A stretch of 64,000 bases of DNA, taken from positions 1-64,000 of the forward strand of contig CAMCZO010000004.1 of NCBI GenBank assembly GCA_945887955.1. The letters are read 5' to 3'. Below are positions 21,241 through 29,201 of the stretch, one piece after another. A model generated the notes under the pieces. That model made no database searches and had not been told where the DNA came from. It saw only the letters and a program-made list of their open reading frames with translations. Source of the stretch: Chitinophaga pinensis (GTDB lineage Bacteria; Bacteroidota; Bacteroidia; B-17B0; Aurantibacillaceae). Each line of letters opens with the position of its first letter. The first letter of the stretch is position 1. A program made the translations under genes and the position numbers.

Positions 21241-21275
21241 AAAGCAGCAAGTATAAAACTTGTTGCTTTTTTTTT
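21241..21275 (+). terminator. Rho-independent terminator after subunit C
   Basis: Stem AAAGCAGCAAGT / ACTTGTTGCTTT with a short loop (ATAAA) and one G-U pair, followed by a run of nine T. Confidence 0.85.
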
Positions 21276-21416
21276 ATCTAGTAATTCTCAAAAATATTTG
21301 TTAAATAAAAAGTTAATTGGTTTTTATTTATATAAATACCCTTCAGCTATTGAATTTATAGATAAATTATTGTTTTTTTTGACTACTTTCGTTACTTAAT
21401 TTAAGTTAAAAATTTT

Positions 21417-24400
21417 ATAAAAAAAATTGATTACATATTCATCTTTTGTTTGTTAATATTGTCTTTTCAAAGCCAAACGGCTTTAGATTCGACTAAAAAT
21501 AGTCAAAAAGATACTCTCTTGCAACCAATTAATAAAGATATAAAGGTTGATAATACTTCCTTATTACAAAGAACCAATTCTGTACCTAATAATCGAATAA
21601 ATGCCAACGATACCATTACGGCAAATCGAAACACGGTGCTAAAAGATACTGTTGTAATGAGTTTTTTAAAATATAAAATATCGCATTCAGCAGATTCGTC
21701 TATATTTAATGTTTTAAAAATTATTAATTATAAAAAAAATAAATTTGATGGTTTAATTGAAACCAAATTACCAGAGGGTTGGCACGGCATTGGTTTGCCA
21801 ATGGGTAAAGTTAGTATTGAGCCCGGCGATTCGTTTTTTATCCCTTTTCGATTAATTGAGCCAAATAAAGTTTATGGCGGTCAGGCATATGTAATTACTT
21901 CATTTCTTAAATCAAATAAAGAAAAATATTTTGGAACCTTCTTTATTGATGTACCTATTAAAGATGATTGGTTTATGAAGGTAAATTCTAACACAATATA
22001 TTTTAATGAGTTATATGATTTAAAAGATTTTAAAATTTTGTTAAGTAATAAAGGAAATGTTAGTGAATTGATTAAATTAACTTTTGAATCAGGAAAATTA
22101 TTAAATTTAATTGGTTTTAATGAGTTAAATAATTTTGTTTACATTACTTTACCTGCTGGTTCTGATACGACTTTAAATTATAATGTTTCTTACAAAAAAG
22201 ACTTAAATAATAATGAAAGTTACCTTGATAATATTGAAAGAGAAACTACTTTAAGAGTAATAGCATCAAATGGTAAAACAAAAAGAGAAACCATTCAGTT
22301 TCGAAAGGTAAGAAGTTATTTTGTTTTGCAAAAAAATCAATCTCAATCGCCTCTTAATTTTAATTTACAGGTTGGCGATTTACTAAGCTCCTCTCAGCCA
22401 TTTATATTTGGAAGTGTTTACGGGTCAATACTATTTACCAAGAAAAGAGAATTAAGTTATCTTTTTGGATTACAAAATCAAGTTTTTAATACGCCTAATA
22501 TTAATACAGGTAGCTTAATACAAAGTTTGCCGCTAAGAATAAATTATAAAGAACCAAAATATAACATTAGTGTTGGTAATTTAGTATTAAACAATTCTTT
22601 TGGAGGAACTATTGGAACAGGTATTGTTGCTGAACTTAATTTAATTAAAAACAATATTTTTAAAATTGGTGCTGTAAAAAATTTAACACCAAATTCAAAT
22701 GCTGGTTTAATGATAGATCATAAAATATCAATACTAAATAAAATAAAATTAAATACTAATATTTTGTATATCAACAATTTATTTTTGAATAATAAAAATA
22801 ATACATTTATGGGAAATATTGGTACGGGATATTCTTTTTATAAACACCATAGATTGAATGGCATTATTGGAATAAGTCGTGTGAAATATTTTGGAGTAAT
22901 TGCACAAGGGTTAAATTCGAATGATACCACTATTGTTGGAATAAATTACAGATTAAGTTATTTAGGTTCATGGGATAAATTAAATATTTCAGTTTTAACA
23001 TCTAAAAATATAAACGGAATTTTTAGTAAAAACATTTATTACGAAGCTAATGCCGGTTACCAAATAACTAAAGTTAGTAAAATTAGATTTATTTTAAATA
23101 GAAATGTTTTAAATTCATCTTCTTCATTTCAAACTTATTTATTAAATAATAATAATAATAAAGCTCAAATTGATTTTGTTCGATTAAGTTATTTATCAAC
23201 TTTTAGGTCTTTATTTTATGAAACCGGCCTAATGTATAATGGGAATGAACAAAATAACTACAATGCAACAAATAATTTTACTAACATTTACTCAAATCGT
23301 TTAAAAGCATGCTTTTTAAATGTTAAACATAAAATTTCATCTCAAAAATCTATTTCTGCCAACATATCTATAGGTTACAGAAATAATTATAATATAAGTT
23401 TTACTAATTCTAATTATCCAGTTATTAAGCGAGAAGTTTTTAATTCAATCATTAGCGCTAATTATTTTAATAAATTTTTTAATATCAATTTTGGTTCATC
23501 ATACGAACCTTATTATTTTAATTCAGGAAATGGTATTTATACCAAAATTGAAACACAATCAATATTTATTCGTCCAAAATATGAACGTTATTATTTAGAT
23601 AGAACGGTTTTATTATCCATTTTCGGAAATTATTATTTACAATTACCTTCTAATAGCGAGAACATTTCGATTAACCCAAGAATTGATTGGTTATTTAAAA
23701 ATGGATTAACTGCTAATGCTCGACTAAATATAAATCAAAATAGCACACGTAATCCTGAAACTGGTGTAAAAAGTGTGTTTAGAAATATTAATTTGATTTT
23801 AGGGATAACAAAATCATTTGATTTAGAACAACCACGAAGTAAATATTATAATTTAAAAGTAATTTGTTATCATGATTTAAATGGTAATAAAATAAGGGAC
23901 GAAAATGAACCATTTATTCCAAATATTTTAGTTGGTATTAAAAATAAAACTAACAATAATTCTCAAACTGAAGAAGAACAAAGTAATTTTTCAGAAATTG
24001 AATTGATGACCAATATAAATGGAGAAATAAATTATATAAATATGCCCTTTGGTAATTATTTATTAAACTTTTTACCAGTTGTAAATTTAAAAGATTTGAT
24101 TTGTGCAAATGGTGCTGAACAAGATTTGTATATGAATTCAAATTATAATTTGTATGTTCCGTATTCTTTGTCGTATCGGGTTAAAGGTTACGTAAAATTA
24201 AACCGCGATACGCTAAGTTCATTAGGTAAAATTTCATTAAAAGGGGTGCGAATAACAGCAAAGGGTTCTAAAGGAGAAGAATTTGCGGCATTAACAGATG
24301 AAAATGGGTTTTATGCAATTGATATAAAAAATGCTGGACAATACTTAGTAAAAGTGAATAATGTTTTTGGGAATAAATTTTTAATAAATTATGATGAACA

Positions 24401-25058
24401 GATGGTTGATTTTAATGGTTTAAAGCTGTTTGAATTAGATTTTGTTTTTAATGAAACAAAACGAAAGGTAAATTTCTCAAATTCTGAGGGTTATAAATTT
24501 AAATTGGGAGAAAATAATACAGATAATAATGCGGAAGATAATACTGAAGATAATACAGAAAATAACACAGAAAATAACACAGATAATAATAACAATAAAA
24601 ATAACAAGTTACTTCAACGATTTAATTCTAATAAAAATAAATCAGATATTTCTAAAAAAAGAAATGATTCAATCAATAATGTAATTGCTACCAATGATCG
24701 AAAAATAAAAGTATCAAAACTTGATAGCATAACAAATATATTAAATTCGAATATTAGCGATAATAATAGAAATGATTTAGAGACACAAAAATTAAAGCTT
24801 TTGGCACAAGAGATTAGAAACCAATTAGGCATTAATTTTAGAGTTGCCATTGAAACACTTCCTATTAATATTTCACCAAATAGTTTGTTAAGACAAATGA
24901 TAAGATTAAATGTTATAGATACCACATTGAATAATGATGGTTCAAAAACTTTTTTTACGGGTTCATTTAAAACTGTTATAGAAGCCGAACAAGAAGCTCT
25001 CAATTATAGAAAAAAGGGATTAAAAAATGCAAAAATTAGTATTGATAAAACTAAATAA
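21417..25058 (+). CDS. Large outer-membrane usher-like barrel protein with SdrD-type, Cna-B-type and SPOR-like domains
   Basis: Unrecognised as a whole. The first ordinary start (TTG, 21450) cuts the signal peptide. The frame is open upstream and gives KKIDYIFIFCLLILSFQSQ preceded by an ATA codon at 21417, which I take as start (about 1213 residues). Order: Ig-like domains (about 60-300), including GDSFFIPFRLIEPNKVYGG; a long barrel-like region (about 320-810) of many aromatic-rich strands; an SdrD-type segment DLNGNKIRDENEPFIPN near 819; a Cna-B-type beta domain near 920-1010 (ALTDENGFYAIDI); an Asn/Glu/Asp-rich linker near 1031-1065; and a C-terminal SPOR-like domain with FFTGSFKTVIEAEQEALNYRKKG. 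Barrel plus inserted beta domains recall chaperone-usher platforms. Neighbouring subunit and chaperone-like genes support that reading. Confidence 0.7.
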   Translation: MKKIDYIFIFCLLILSFQSQTALDSTKNSQKDTLLQPINKDIKVDNTSLLQRTNSVPNNRINANDTITANRNTVLKDTVVMSFLKYKISHSADSSIFNVLKIINYKKNKFDGLIETKLPEGWHGIGLPMGKVSIEPGDSFFIPFRLIEPNKVYGGQAYVITSFLKSNKEKYFGTFFIDVPIKDDWFMKVNSNTIYFNELYDLKDFKILLSNKGNVSELIKLTFESGKLLNLIGFNELNNFVYITLPAGSDTTLNYNVSYKKDLNNNESYLDNIERETTLRVIASNGKTKRETIQFRKVRSYFVLQKNQSQSPLNFNLQVGDLLSSSQPFIFGSVYGSILFTKKRELSYLFGLQNQVFNTPNINTGSLIQSLPLRINYKEPKYNISVGNLVLNNSFGGTIGTGIVAELNLIKNNIFKIGAVKNLTPNSNAGLMIDHKISILNKIKLNTNILYINNLFLNNKNNTFMGNIGTGYSFYKHHRLNGIIGISRVKYFGVIAQGLNSNDTTIVGINYRLSYLGSWDKLNISVLTSKNINGIFSKNIYYEANAGYQITKVSKIRFILNRNVLNSSSSFQTYLLNNNNNKAQIDFVRLSYLSTFRSLFYETGLMYNGNEQNNYNATNNFTNIYSNRLKACFLNVKHKISSQKSISANISIGYRNNYNISFTNSNYPVIKREVFNSIISANYFNKFFNINFGSSYEPYYFNSGNGIYTKIETQSIFIRPKYERYYLDRTVLLSIFGNYYLQLPSNSENISINPRIDWLFKNGLTANARLNINQNSTRNPETGVKSVFRNINLILGITKSFDLEQPRSKYYNLKVICYHDLNGNKIRDENEPFIPNILVGIKNKTNNNSQTEEEQSNFSEIELMTNINGEINYINMPFGNYLLNFLPVVNLKDLICANGAEQDLYMNSNYNLYVPYSLSYRVKGYVKLNRDTLSSLGKISLKGVRITAKGSKGEEFAALTDENGFYAIDIKNAGQYLVKVNNVFGNKFLINYDEQMVDFNGLKLFELDFVFNETKRKVNFSNSEGYKFKLGENNTDNNAEDNTEDNTENNTENNTDNNNNKNNKLLQRFNSNKNKSDISKKRNDSINNVIATNDRKIKVSKLDSITNILNSNISDNNRNDLETQKLKLLAQEIRNQLGINFRVAIETLPINISPNSLLRQMIRLNVIDTTLNNDGSKTFFTGSFKTVIEAEQEALNYRKKGLKNAKISIDKTK

Positions 25059-25079
25059 ATTGAGGTAAAATATGTTATC

Positions 25080-25111
25080 TTGATTAAAATCAAGATTTTT
25101 TTCTATATTTG
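25080..25111 (+). promoter_or_regulatory. Promoter of prs
   Basis: TTG at 25080-25082, 21 bases, TATATTTG at 25104-25111. This shows that the in-frame TTG at 25080 is promoter rather than start codon; the real start is the ATG at 25122. Confidence 0.7.
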
Positions 25112-25121
25112 TTATCCCAAA

Positions 25122-26054
25122 ATGAAATCACAAGTAAAATTATTTTCTGGTATTGCAACTGAAGACTTAGCGAACAAAATTGCTACTGCTTATGGTCAAC
25201 CCTTAGGAAAACTGGTGCATTATCGTTTTAGTGATGGAGAATTACAAGCTTCTTACGAAGAAAGTATTCGTGGGCATAGCGTATTTATTATGCAAAGTAC
25301 GATGCCACCTGCCGATAATTTAATGGAATTACTGCTATTAATTGATGCGGCTAAACGGGCTAGCGCCAGACAAATAGTTGCAGTATTGCCTTATTTTGGA
25401 TATGCACGACAAGATAGAAAAGATCAACCTAGGGTGGCTATTGGTGCCAAATTAGTTGCCGATATGCTTGCTGTGGCTGGTGCAACCCGAGTTATGACTA
25501 TGGATTTGCACGCCGATCAAATTCAAGGGTTTTTTAATGTGCCTGTTGATCATTTATATGCCTCAACCATATTTTTGCCTTATTTAAAAAAATTAAATAT
25601 AGAAAATTTGACTATTGCAGCACCAGATATGGGAGGAAGTAAACGCGCAAATGGTTACGCTAAACATTTAAAAGCAGATATCGTAATTTGTTATAAACAA
25701 CGTGCAAAAGCGAATGTGATAGAAAGTATGACCGCCATAGGTGAGATTGAAGGACGGAATATTGTGTTGGTAGATGATTTGGTGGATACCGGCGGCACCT
25801 TATGTAAGGCAGCAGATATGATGATGGAAAGAGGAGCTTTGAGTGTAAGAGCAATTTGTACGCATCCAGTATTATCGGGCAAAGCATACGAAAATATTCA
25901 AAATTCAAAATTAACAGAGTTAATCGTAACAGATACCATCCCTTTAAAAGAACAAAGTTCTAAAATAAAAGTATTAACAGTATCTGATTTGTTTGCCAAG
26001 GTGATTAATAGCGTTCATAATTACGAATCGATTAGCAGCAATTTTATATTATAA
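25122..26054 (+). CDS. prs: Ribose-phosphate pyrophosphokinase
   Basis: Makes PRPP from ribose-5-phosphate and ATP for nucleotide, His and Trp synthesis. The 310-residue length is normal with the ATG at 25122. Visible motifs are VKLFSGIATEDLA at the N-terminus, FSDGELQASYEESIRG, the PYFGYARQDRK flexible loop, MTMDLHADQIQGFF, and the PRPP loop VLVDDLVDTGGTL. It is followed after 72 bases by rplY, an arrangement common in Bacteroidota. Confidence 0.97.
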   Translation: MKSQVKLFSGIATEDLANKIATAYGQPLGKLVHYRFSDGELQASYEESIRGHSVFIMQSTMPPADNLMELLLLIDAAKRASARQIVAVLPYFGYARQDRKDQPRVAIGAKLVADMLAVAGATRVMTMDLHADQIQGFFNVPVDHLYASTIFLPYLKKLNIENLTIAAPDMGGSKRANGYAKHLKADIVICYKQRAKANVIESMTAIGEIEGRNIVLVDDLVDTGGTLCKAADMMMERGALSVRAICTHPVLSGKAYENIQNSKLTELIVTDTIPLKEQSSKIKVLTVSDLFAKVINSVHNYESISSNFIL

Positions 26055-26126
26055 CCCGTTAAAAATTTAATCAGAGTTAAAAAAGTTGAAACGGGCAATT
26101 TTGATAACTCACAAAAAATAAATAAA

Positions 26127-26759
26127 ATGAAATCAGTAACATTGAGCGGTTCGCTTAGAGCGAACGTAGGAAAAACAGATTCAACTGCATTAAGAAACAA
26201 TGGTCGTGTGCCATGTGTAATTTATGGAGAAGGAGAACAAATTCACTTTAGTGCCGATATTCGTCACTTTAAAAACATTATTTTCACACCTGAAACTAAT
26301 TTGGTAAACATTGAAATTGATGGAAATACACATCAAACAATTTTACAAGAAGCCCAGTATCATAAATTAAATGATAAATTAATACATGCTGATTTTTTAT
26401 TAGTTAATGCCGAAAAACCAGTTACCTTACAATTGCCTATTAAAACAATTGGAACATCTGAAGGCGTTAAAGCTGGAGGAAAATTAAACATTAAATTACG
26501 TAAATTAAAAGTAAGAGGTTTAATATCTAAATTACCTGAGTACATCGAATTAAATATCGAAAAAATAGCCATTGGTAAAAATATTTCGGCTGGCGATATT
26601 AAAATTGATGGAATAACCTTGTTGCATCCTAGCAATATATCAGTAGTAAGTGTGGACGTAACTCGTGCTGTTACTCCAGAAGCTGTTGTATCTGTTGCAA
26701 CACCTGCTGCAGCTGCAACACCTGCTGCCGCAGCTGCTAAAGCTCCAGCAAAAAAGTAA
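26127..26759 (+). CDS. rplY: 50S ribosomal protein L25 / CTC family
   Basis: Binds 5S rRNA. The 210-residue protein has the L25 domain (about 1-95; SLRANVGKTDSTALRNNGRVPCVIYG) and the TL5/CTC C-terminal beta domain (about 100-185). It ends in an Ala/Pro-rich tail (about 186-210) with two copies of a TPAAAA-like unit. The tail is low-complexity and of the sort often found in this family in Bacteroidota. Confidence 0.95.
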   Translation: MKSVTLSGSLRANVGKTDSTALRNNGRVPCVIYGEGEQIHFSADIRHFKNIIFTPETNLVNIEIDGNTHQTILQEAQYHKLNDKLIHADFLLVNAEKPVTLQLPIKTIGTSEGVKAGGKLNIKLRKLKVRGLISKLPEYIELNIEKIAIGKNISAGDIKIDGITLLHPSNISVVSVDVTRAVTPEAVVSVATPAAAATPAAAAAKAPAKK

Positions 26760-26778
26760 TAAAATTTTTAGTATAAAA

Positions 26779-26813
26779 AAATCCTTCAATTGTTATTGAA
26801 GGATTTTTTTTTG
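26779..26813 (+). terminator. Terminator after rplY
   Basis: AATCCTTCAAT / ATTGAAGGATT stem around a TGTT loop with A-run before and T-run after. It can serve both rplY and the convergent lhgO gene. Confidence 0.9.
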
Positions 26814-26818
26814 TTTAA

Positions 26819-28036
26819 TTATTTTAAATTAAAATATTCGGTTGCCATTAAGGCTATTTCATTTCCGTAAGCCAAACTAGCAGTAGCTGCAGGGCTAGGA
26901 CTATTAATTACATGCATCGCATTACCATGTTTTTCTATTTTAAAATCGTCTAACATCTCTCCCTCAGGACCTAATGCCATTGCTCTAATGCCACATCTGC
27001 TTGCAACAATATCTTCCATTTGTAAAGTAGGGATTAATTTTCTTAATCGGTTTAAAAAATATGTTTTACTAAATGCCCCACGGTATTCGTCTAAACCAAA
27101 ACGCCAATGTTTAGCAAAAAATTTCCACGTGCCTTTATAAGAAAAAGCATCGGCTGTATCTTTTAAATTAAAAGCTGTTTTACTATAACCTTCTCTATCA
27201 AAAACAAATACGGCATTAGGTCCACATTCAGTTCCACCAGTTATCATTCGAGTAAAATGAACACCTAAAAAAGGAAATTTTGGATTAGGAACAGGATAGA
27301 TTAAATGGTTTACCTTAGACAATCCTTTTTCGGTTAAATCATAATAATCACCTCTAAACCCAATAATAGCAGCATCGCTGGGTTGGCCTTCTTTTTTAGC
27401 CATTCTATCGGCTTGCAAACCAGAAGTTGTAATAATATATTTAGCTTTAAATTGAGAGGTTTTAGTGATGACAGTTGTTTCATTTTCACCTCTTATAAAA
27501 TCAACAACATGTTGATCAGTTAATACTTTACTCCCATTAGTTTTAGAATTGATTAGTTCAGCATATTTTTTTGCCACTGCATCATAATCAATTATGCCTG
27601 TACAACCCACTCTAATTCCAGCAATTCCTTCACAAAACGGTTCAATTTCTTTTATACGTTTCGCATCAATTATTTCCATGTCCTCCACGCCATTATCAAT
27701 CCCATTTTGAAATACTTTATTCATATGCGCTAATTCACTTTGGTGGGTAGCTACAATTAATTTACCACAAATATCATGAGGTATTTTAAATTGTTTAGCA
27801 AACTCAACCAATTCTCTTCTGCCATCAACACAATTTTTTGCTTTATAAGATCCTGGCTTATAATAAATACCACTGTGAATGACTCCGCTGTTATGAGATG
27901 TTTGGTGTTTTGCCACCTCGTTTTCTTTTTCTAAAACCAAAACACTTTTATTTGGATAATACGTGTTTAATTTATATGCTGTTGCTAGTCCAACTATGCC
28001 TCCACCAACAATAATTATATCAAAATTTTCTGTCAT
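26819..28036 (-). CDS. lhgO: L-2-hydroxyglutarate oxidase
   Basis: FAD enzyme that oxidises L-2-hydroxyglutarate to 2-oxoglutarate, feeding electrons to the membrane quinone pool. The 405-residue protein has the dinucleotide motif IIVGGGIVGLATAY at residues 7-20, the ExxE-type Glu of strand 2 (LVLEKE), HNSGVIHSGIYYKPGS near 48-63, and the C-terminal SPSPAATASLAYG. A CAAAAGTA (minus-strand TACTTTTG, -7-like) lies just upstream at 28046-28053. Confidence 0.93.
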   Translation of the reverse strand: MTENFDIIIVGGGIVGLATAYKLNTYYPNKSVLVLEKENEVAKHQTSHNSGVIHSGIYYKPGSYKAKNCVDGRRELVEFAKQFKIPHDICGKLIVATHQSELAHMNKVFQNGIDNGVEDMEIIDAKRIKEIEPFCEGIAGIRVGCTGIIDYDAVAKKYAELINSKTNGSKVLTDQHVVDFIRGENETTVITKTSQFKAKYIITTSGLQADRMAKKEGQPSDAAIIGFRGDYYDLTEKGLSKVNHLIYPVPNPKFPFLGVHFTRMITGGTECGPNAVFVFDREGYSKTAFNLKDTADAFSYKGTWKFFAKHWRFGLDEYRGAFSKTYFLNRLRKLIPTLQMEDIVASRCGIRAMALGPEGEMLDDFKIEKHGNAMHVINSPSPAATASLAYGNEIALMATEYFNLK

Positions 28037-28160
28037 AAATATTTACAAAAGTATTAAATTAAGTTTAAATGAAGGGTATAATTTTTTCGCTAATCAAATT
28101 AATAATAATAGATTTAAAATTTTAGTTGAAATTGATTTTTATAAAGTTATTTCATTTTGT

Positions 28161-28168
28161 TATATTTG
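28161..28168 (+). promoter_or_regulatory. -7 element before the PorP/SprF gene
   Basis: TATATTTG, a perfect TAnnTTTG, 16 bases before the TTG start codon. No convincing -33 box at the usual distance. Confidence 0.5.
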
Positions 28169-28184
28169 TTTATAGCACATAATT

Positions 28185-29201
28185 TTGGATATTAATCGTT
28201 ACATAACGTTTGTTTGTTTATTGCTAGGGGCAAATTATTTTTATGGACAAGACATTCACTTTTCACAATTTTCGGGTTCTTTATTAAATATTAGTCCAGG
28301 ATATACTGGAATGTTTAATGGAGATTATCGCCTAAGTGCAATTTATAGAAGTCAATGGCAATCGGTACCGGTTTCATATTCAACATTTAATATGAATGGA
28401 GAAATACGGGTTAAACCTAAAAAATTAAATAAAGACATGTTGGGTTTTGGTTTAATGTTTAATAATGATAAAGCAGGAGATGCTTATTATGGAAGCAATC
28501 AGATATATTTAAATGGAACTTATATTTATTTAGCAAAACCCGATAGTAGTTTAATTATAACCTTAGGCTTAAATATGGGTTATTGTCAGGTAGGTTTTGA
28601 TTATACTAAAATGACATTTAATAATCAGTTTGATGGTTTTGCGTTTAACAATAGCTCATCAAGTGGAGAGAAATTTTATTGGACCAGTTCAAATTTTGTA
28701 GATGTAAATTTTGGTTCGGTTATTCAATATGTTTTTAAAAATAAAAATAAATTAATTTATGGTTTAGGTGTTCATCACATTAATAAGCCAGAAATTACAT
28801 ATCAAGGTAACGATTTAAGCCAACTTAATTTTAAATTAACGAATTGTTTAAGTTTTTCAATGCCCCTCAGCATAAAAACTGATTTAATTGCCGAAGCTTT
28901 GATTACTGTTCAAGGTAATAATTATGAATTAGTTCCACATGCATCTATTAAGTATCATATGCTTGGTAATTATAACAAAGCTGTGTTAGCTGGATTATGT
29001 TGGCGCTCGCGCGACGCTGTTATTGTTAGGTTTGGATATCATTATAAAACGATGCAAAGCGGCATTTCTTATGATATTAATGTAAGCGATTTTAATAGGG
29101 CCACCAATAGAAGAGGTTCTTTAGAACTATTTATTAATTATGTTTTTAATTTCAAATCTAATTTTACACCAAAAAAACGGACTTGCCCTTTATTTATGTG
29201 A
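28185..29201 (+). CDS. PorP/SprF-family type IX secretion outer-membrane protein
   Basis: Outer-membrane barrel of the T9SS/gliding family, thought to help secretion or anchoring of specific type B substrates. The 338-residue product starts at TTG and has a signal peptide ending near YFYGQ. It shows family landmarks: DIHFSQFSGSLLNISPGYTGMFNGDYRLSAIYRSQW near the N-terminus, FGLMFNNDKAGDAYYG, and SGISYDINVSDFN with a terminal NYVFNFK strand. It overlaps the next gene by one base (TGATG). Such PorP plus OmpA-type pairs often serve a particular T9SS cargo; the 1526-residue type B protein in this window is a candidate cargo but is not adjacent. Confidence 0.92.
   Translation: MDINRYITFVCLLLGANYFYGQDIHFSQFSGSLLNISPGYTGMFNGDYRLSAIYRSQWQSVPVSYSTFNMNGEIRVKPKKLNKDMLGFGLMFNNDKAGDAYYGSNQIYLNGTYIYLAKPDSSLIITLGLNMGYCQVGFDYTKMTFNNQFDGFAFNNSSSSGEKFYWTSSNFVDVNFGSVIQYVFKNKNKLIYGLGVHHINKPEITYQGNDLSQLNFKLTNCLSFSMPLSIKTDLIAEALITVQGNNYELVPHASIKYHMLGNYNKAVLAGLCWRSRDAVIVRFGYHYKTMQSGISYDINVSDFNRATNRRGSLELFINYVFNFKSNFTPKKRTCPLFM

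Noticed and set aside
25080-25121. N-terminal extension of Prs from the TTG at 25080
   Set aside because: This stretch holds both promoter boxes, and the extra residues are not part of the family; ATG 25122 gives the normal length.
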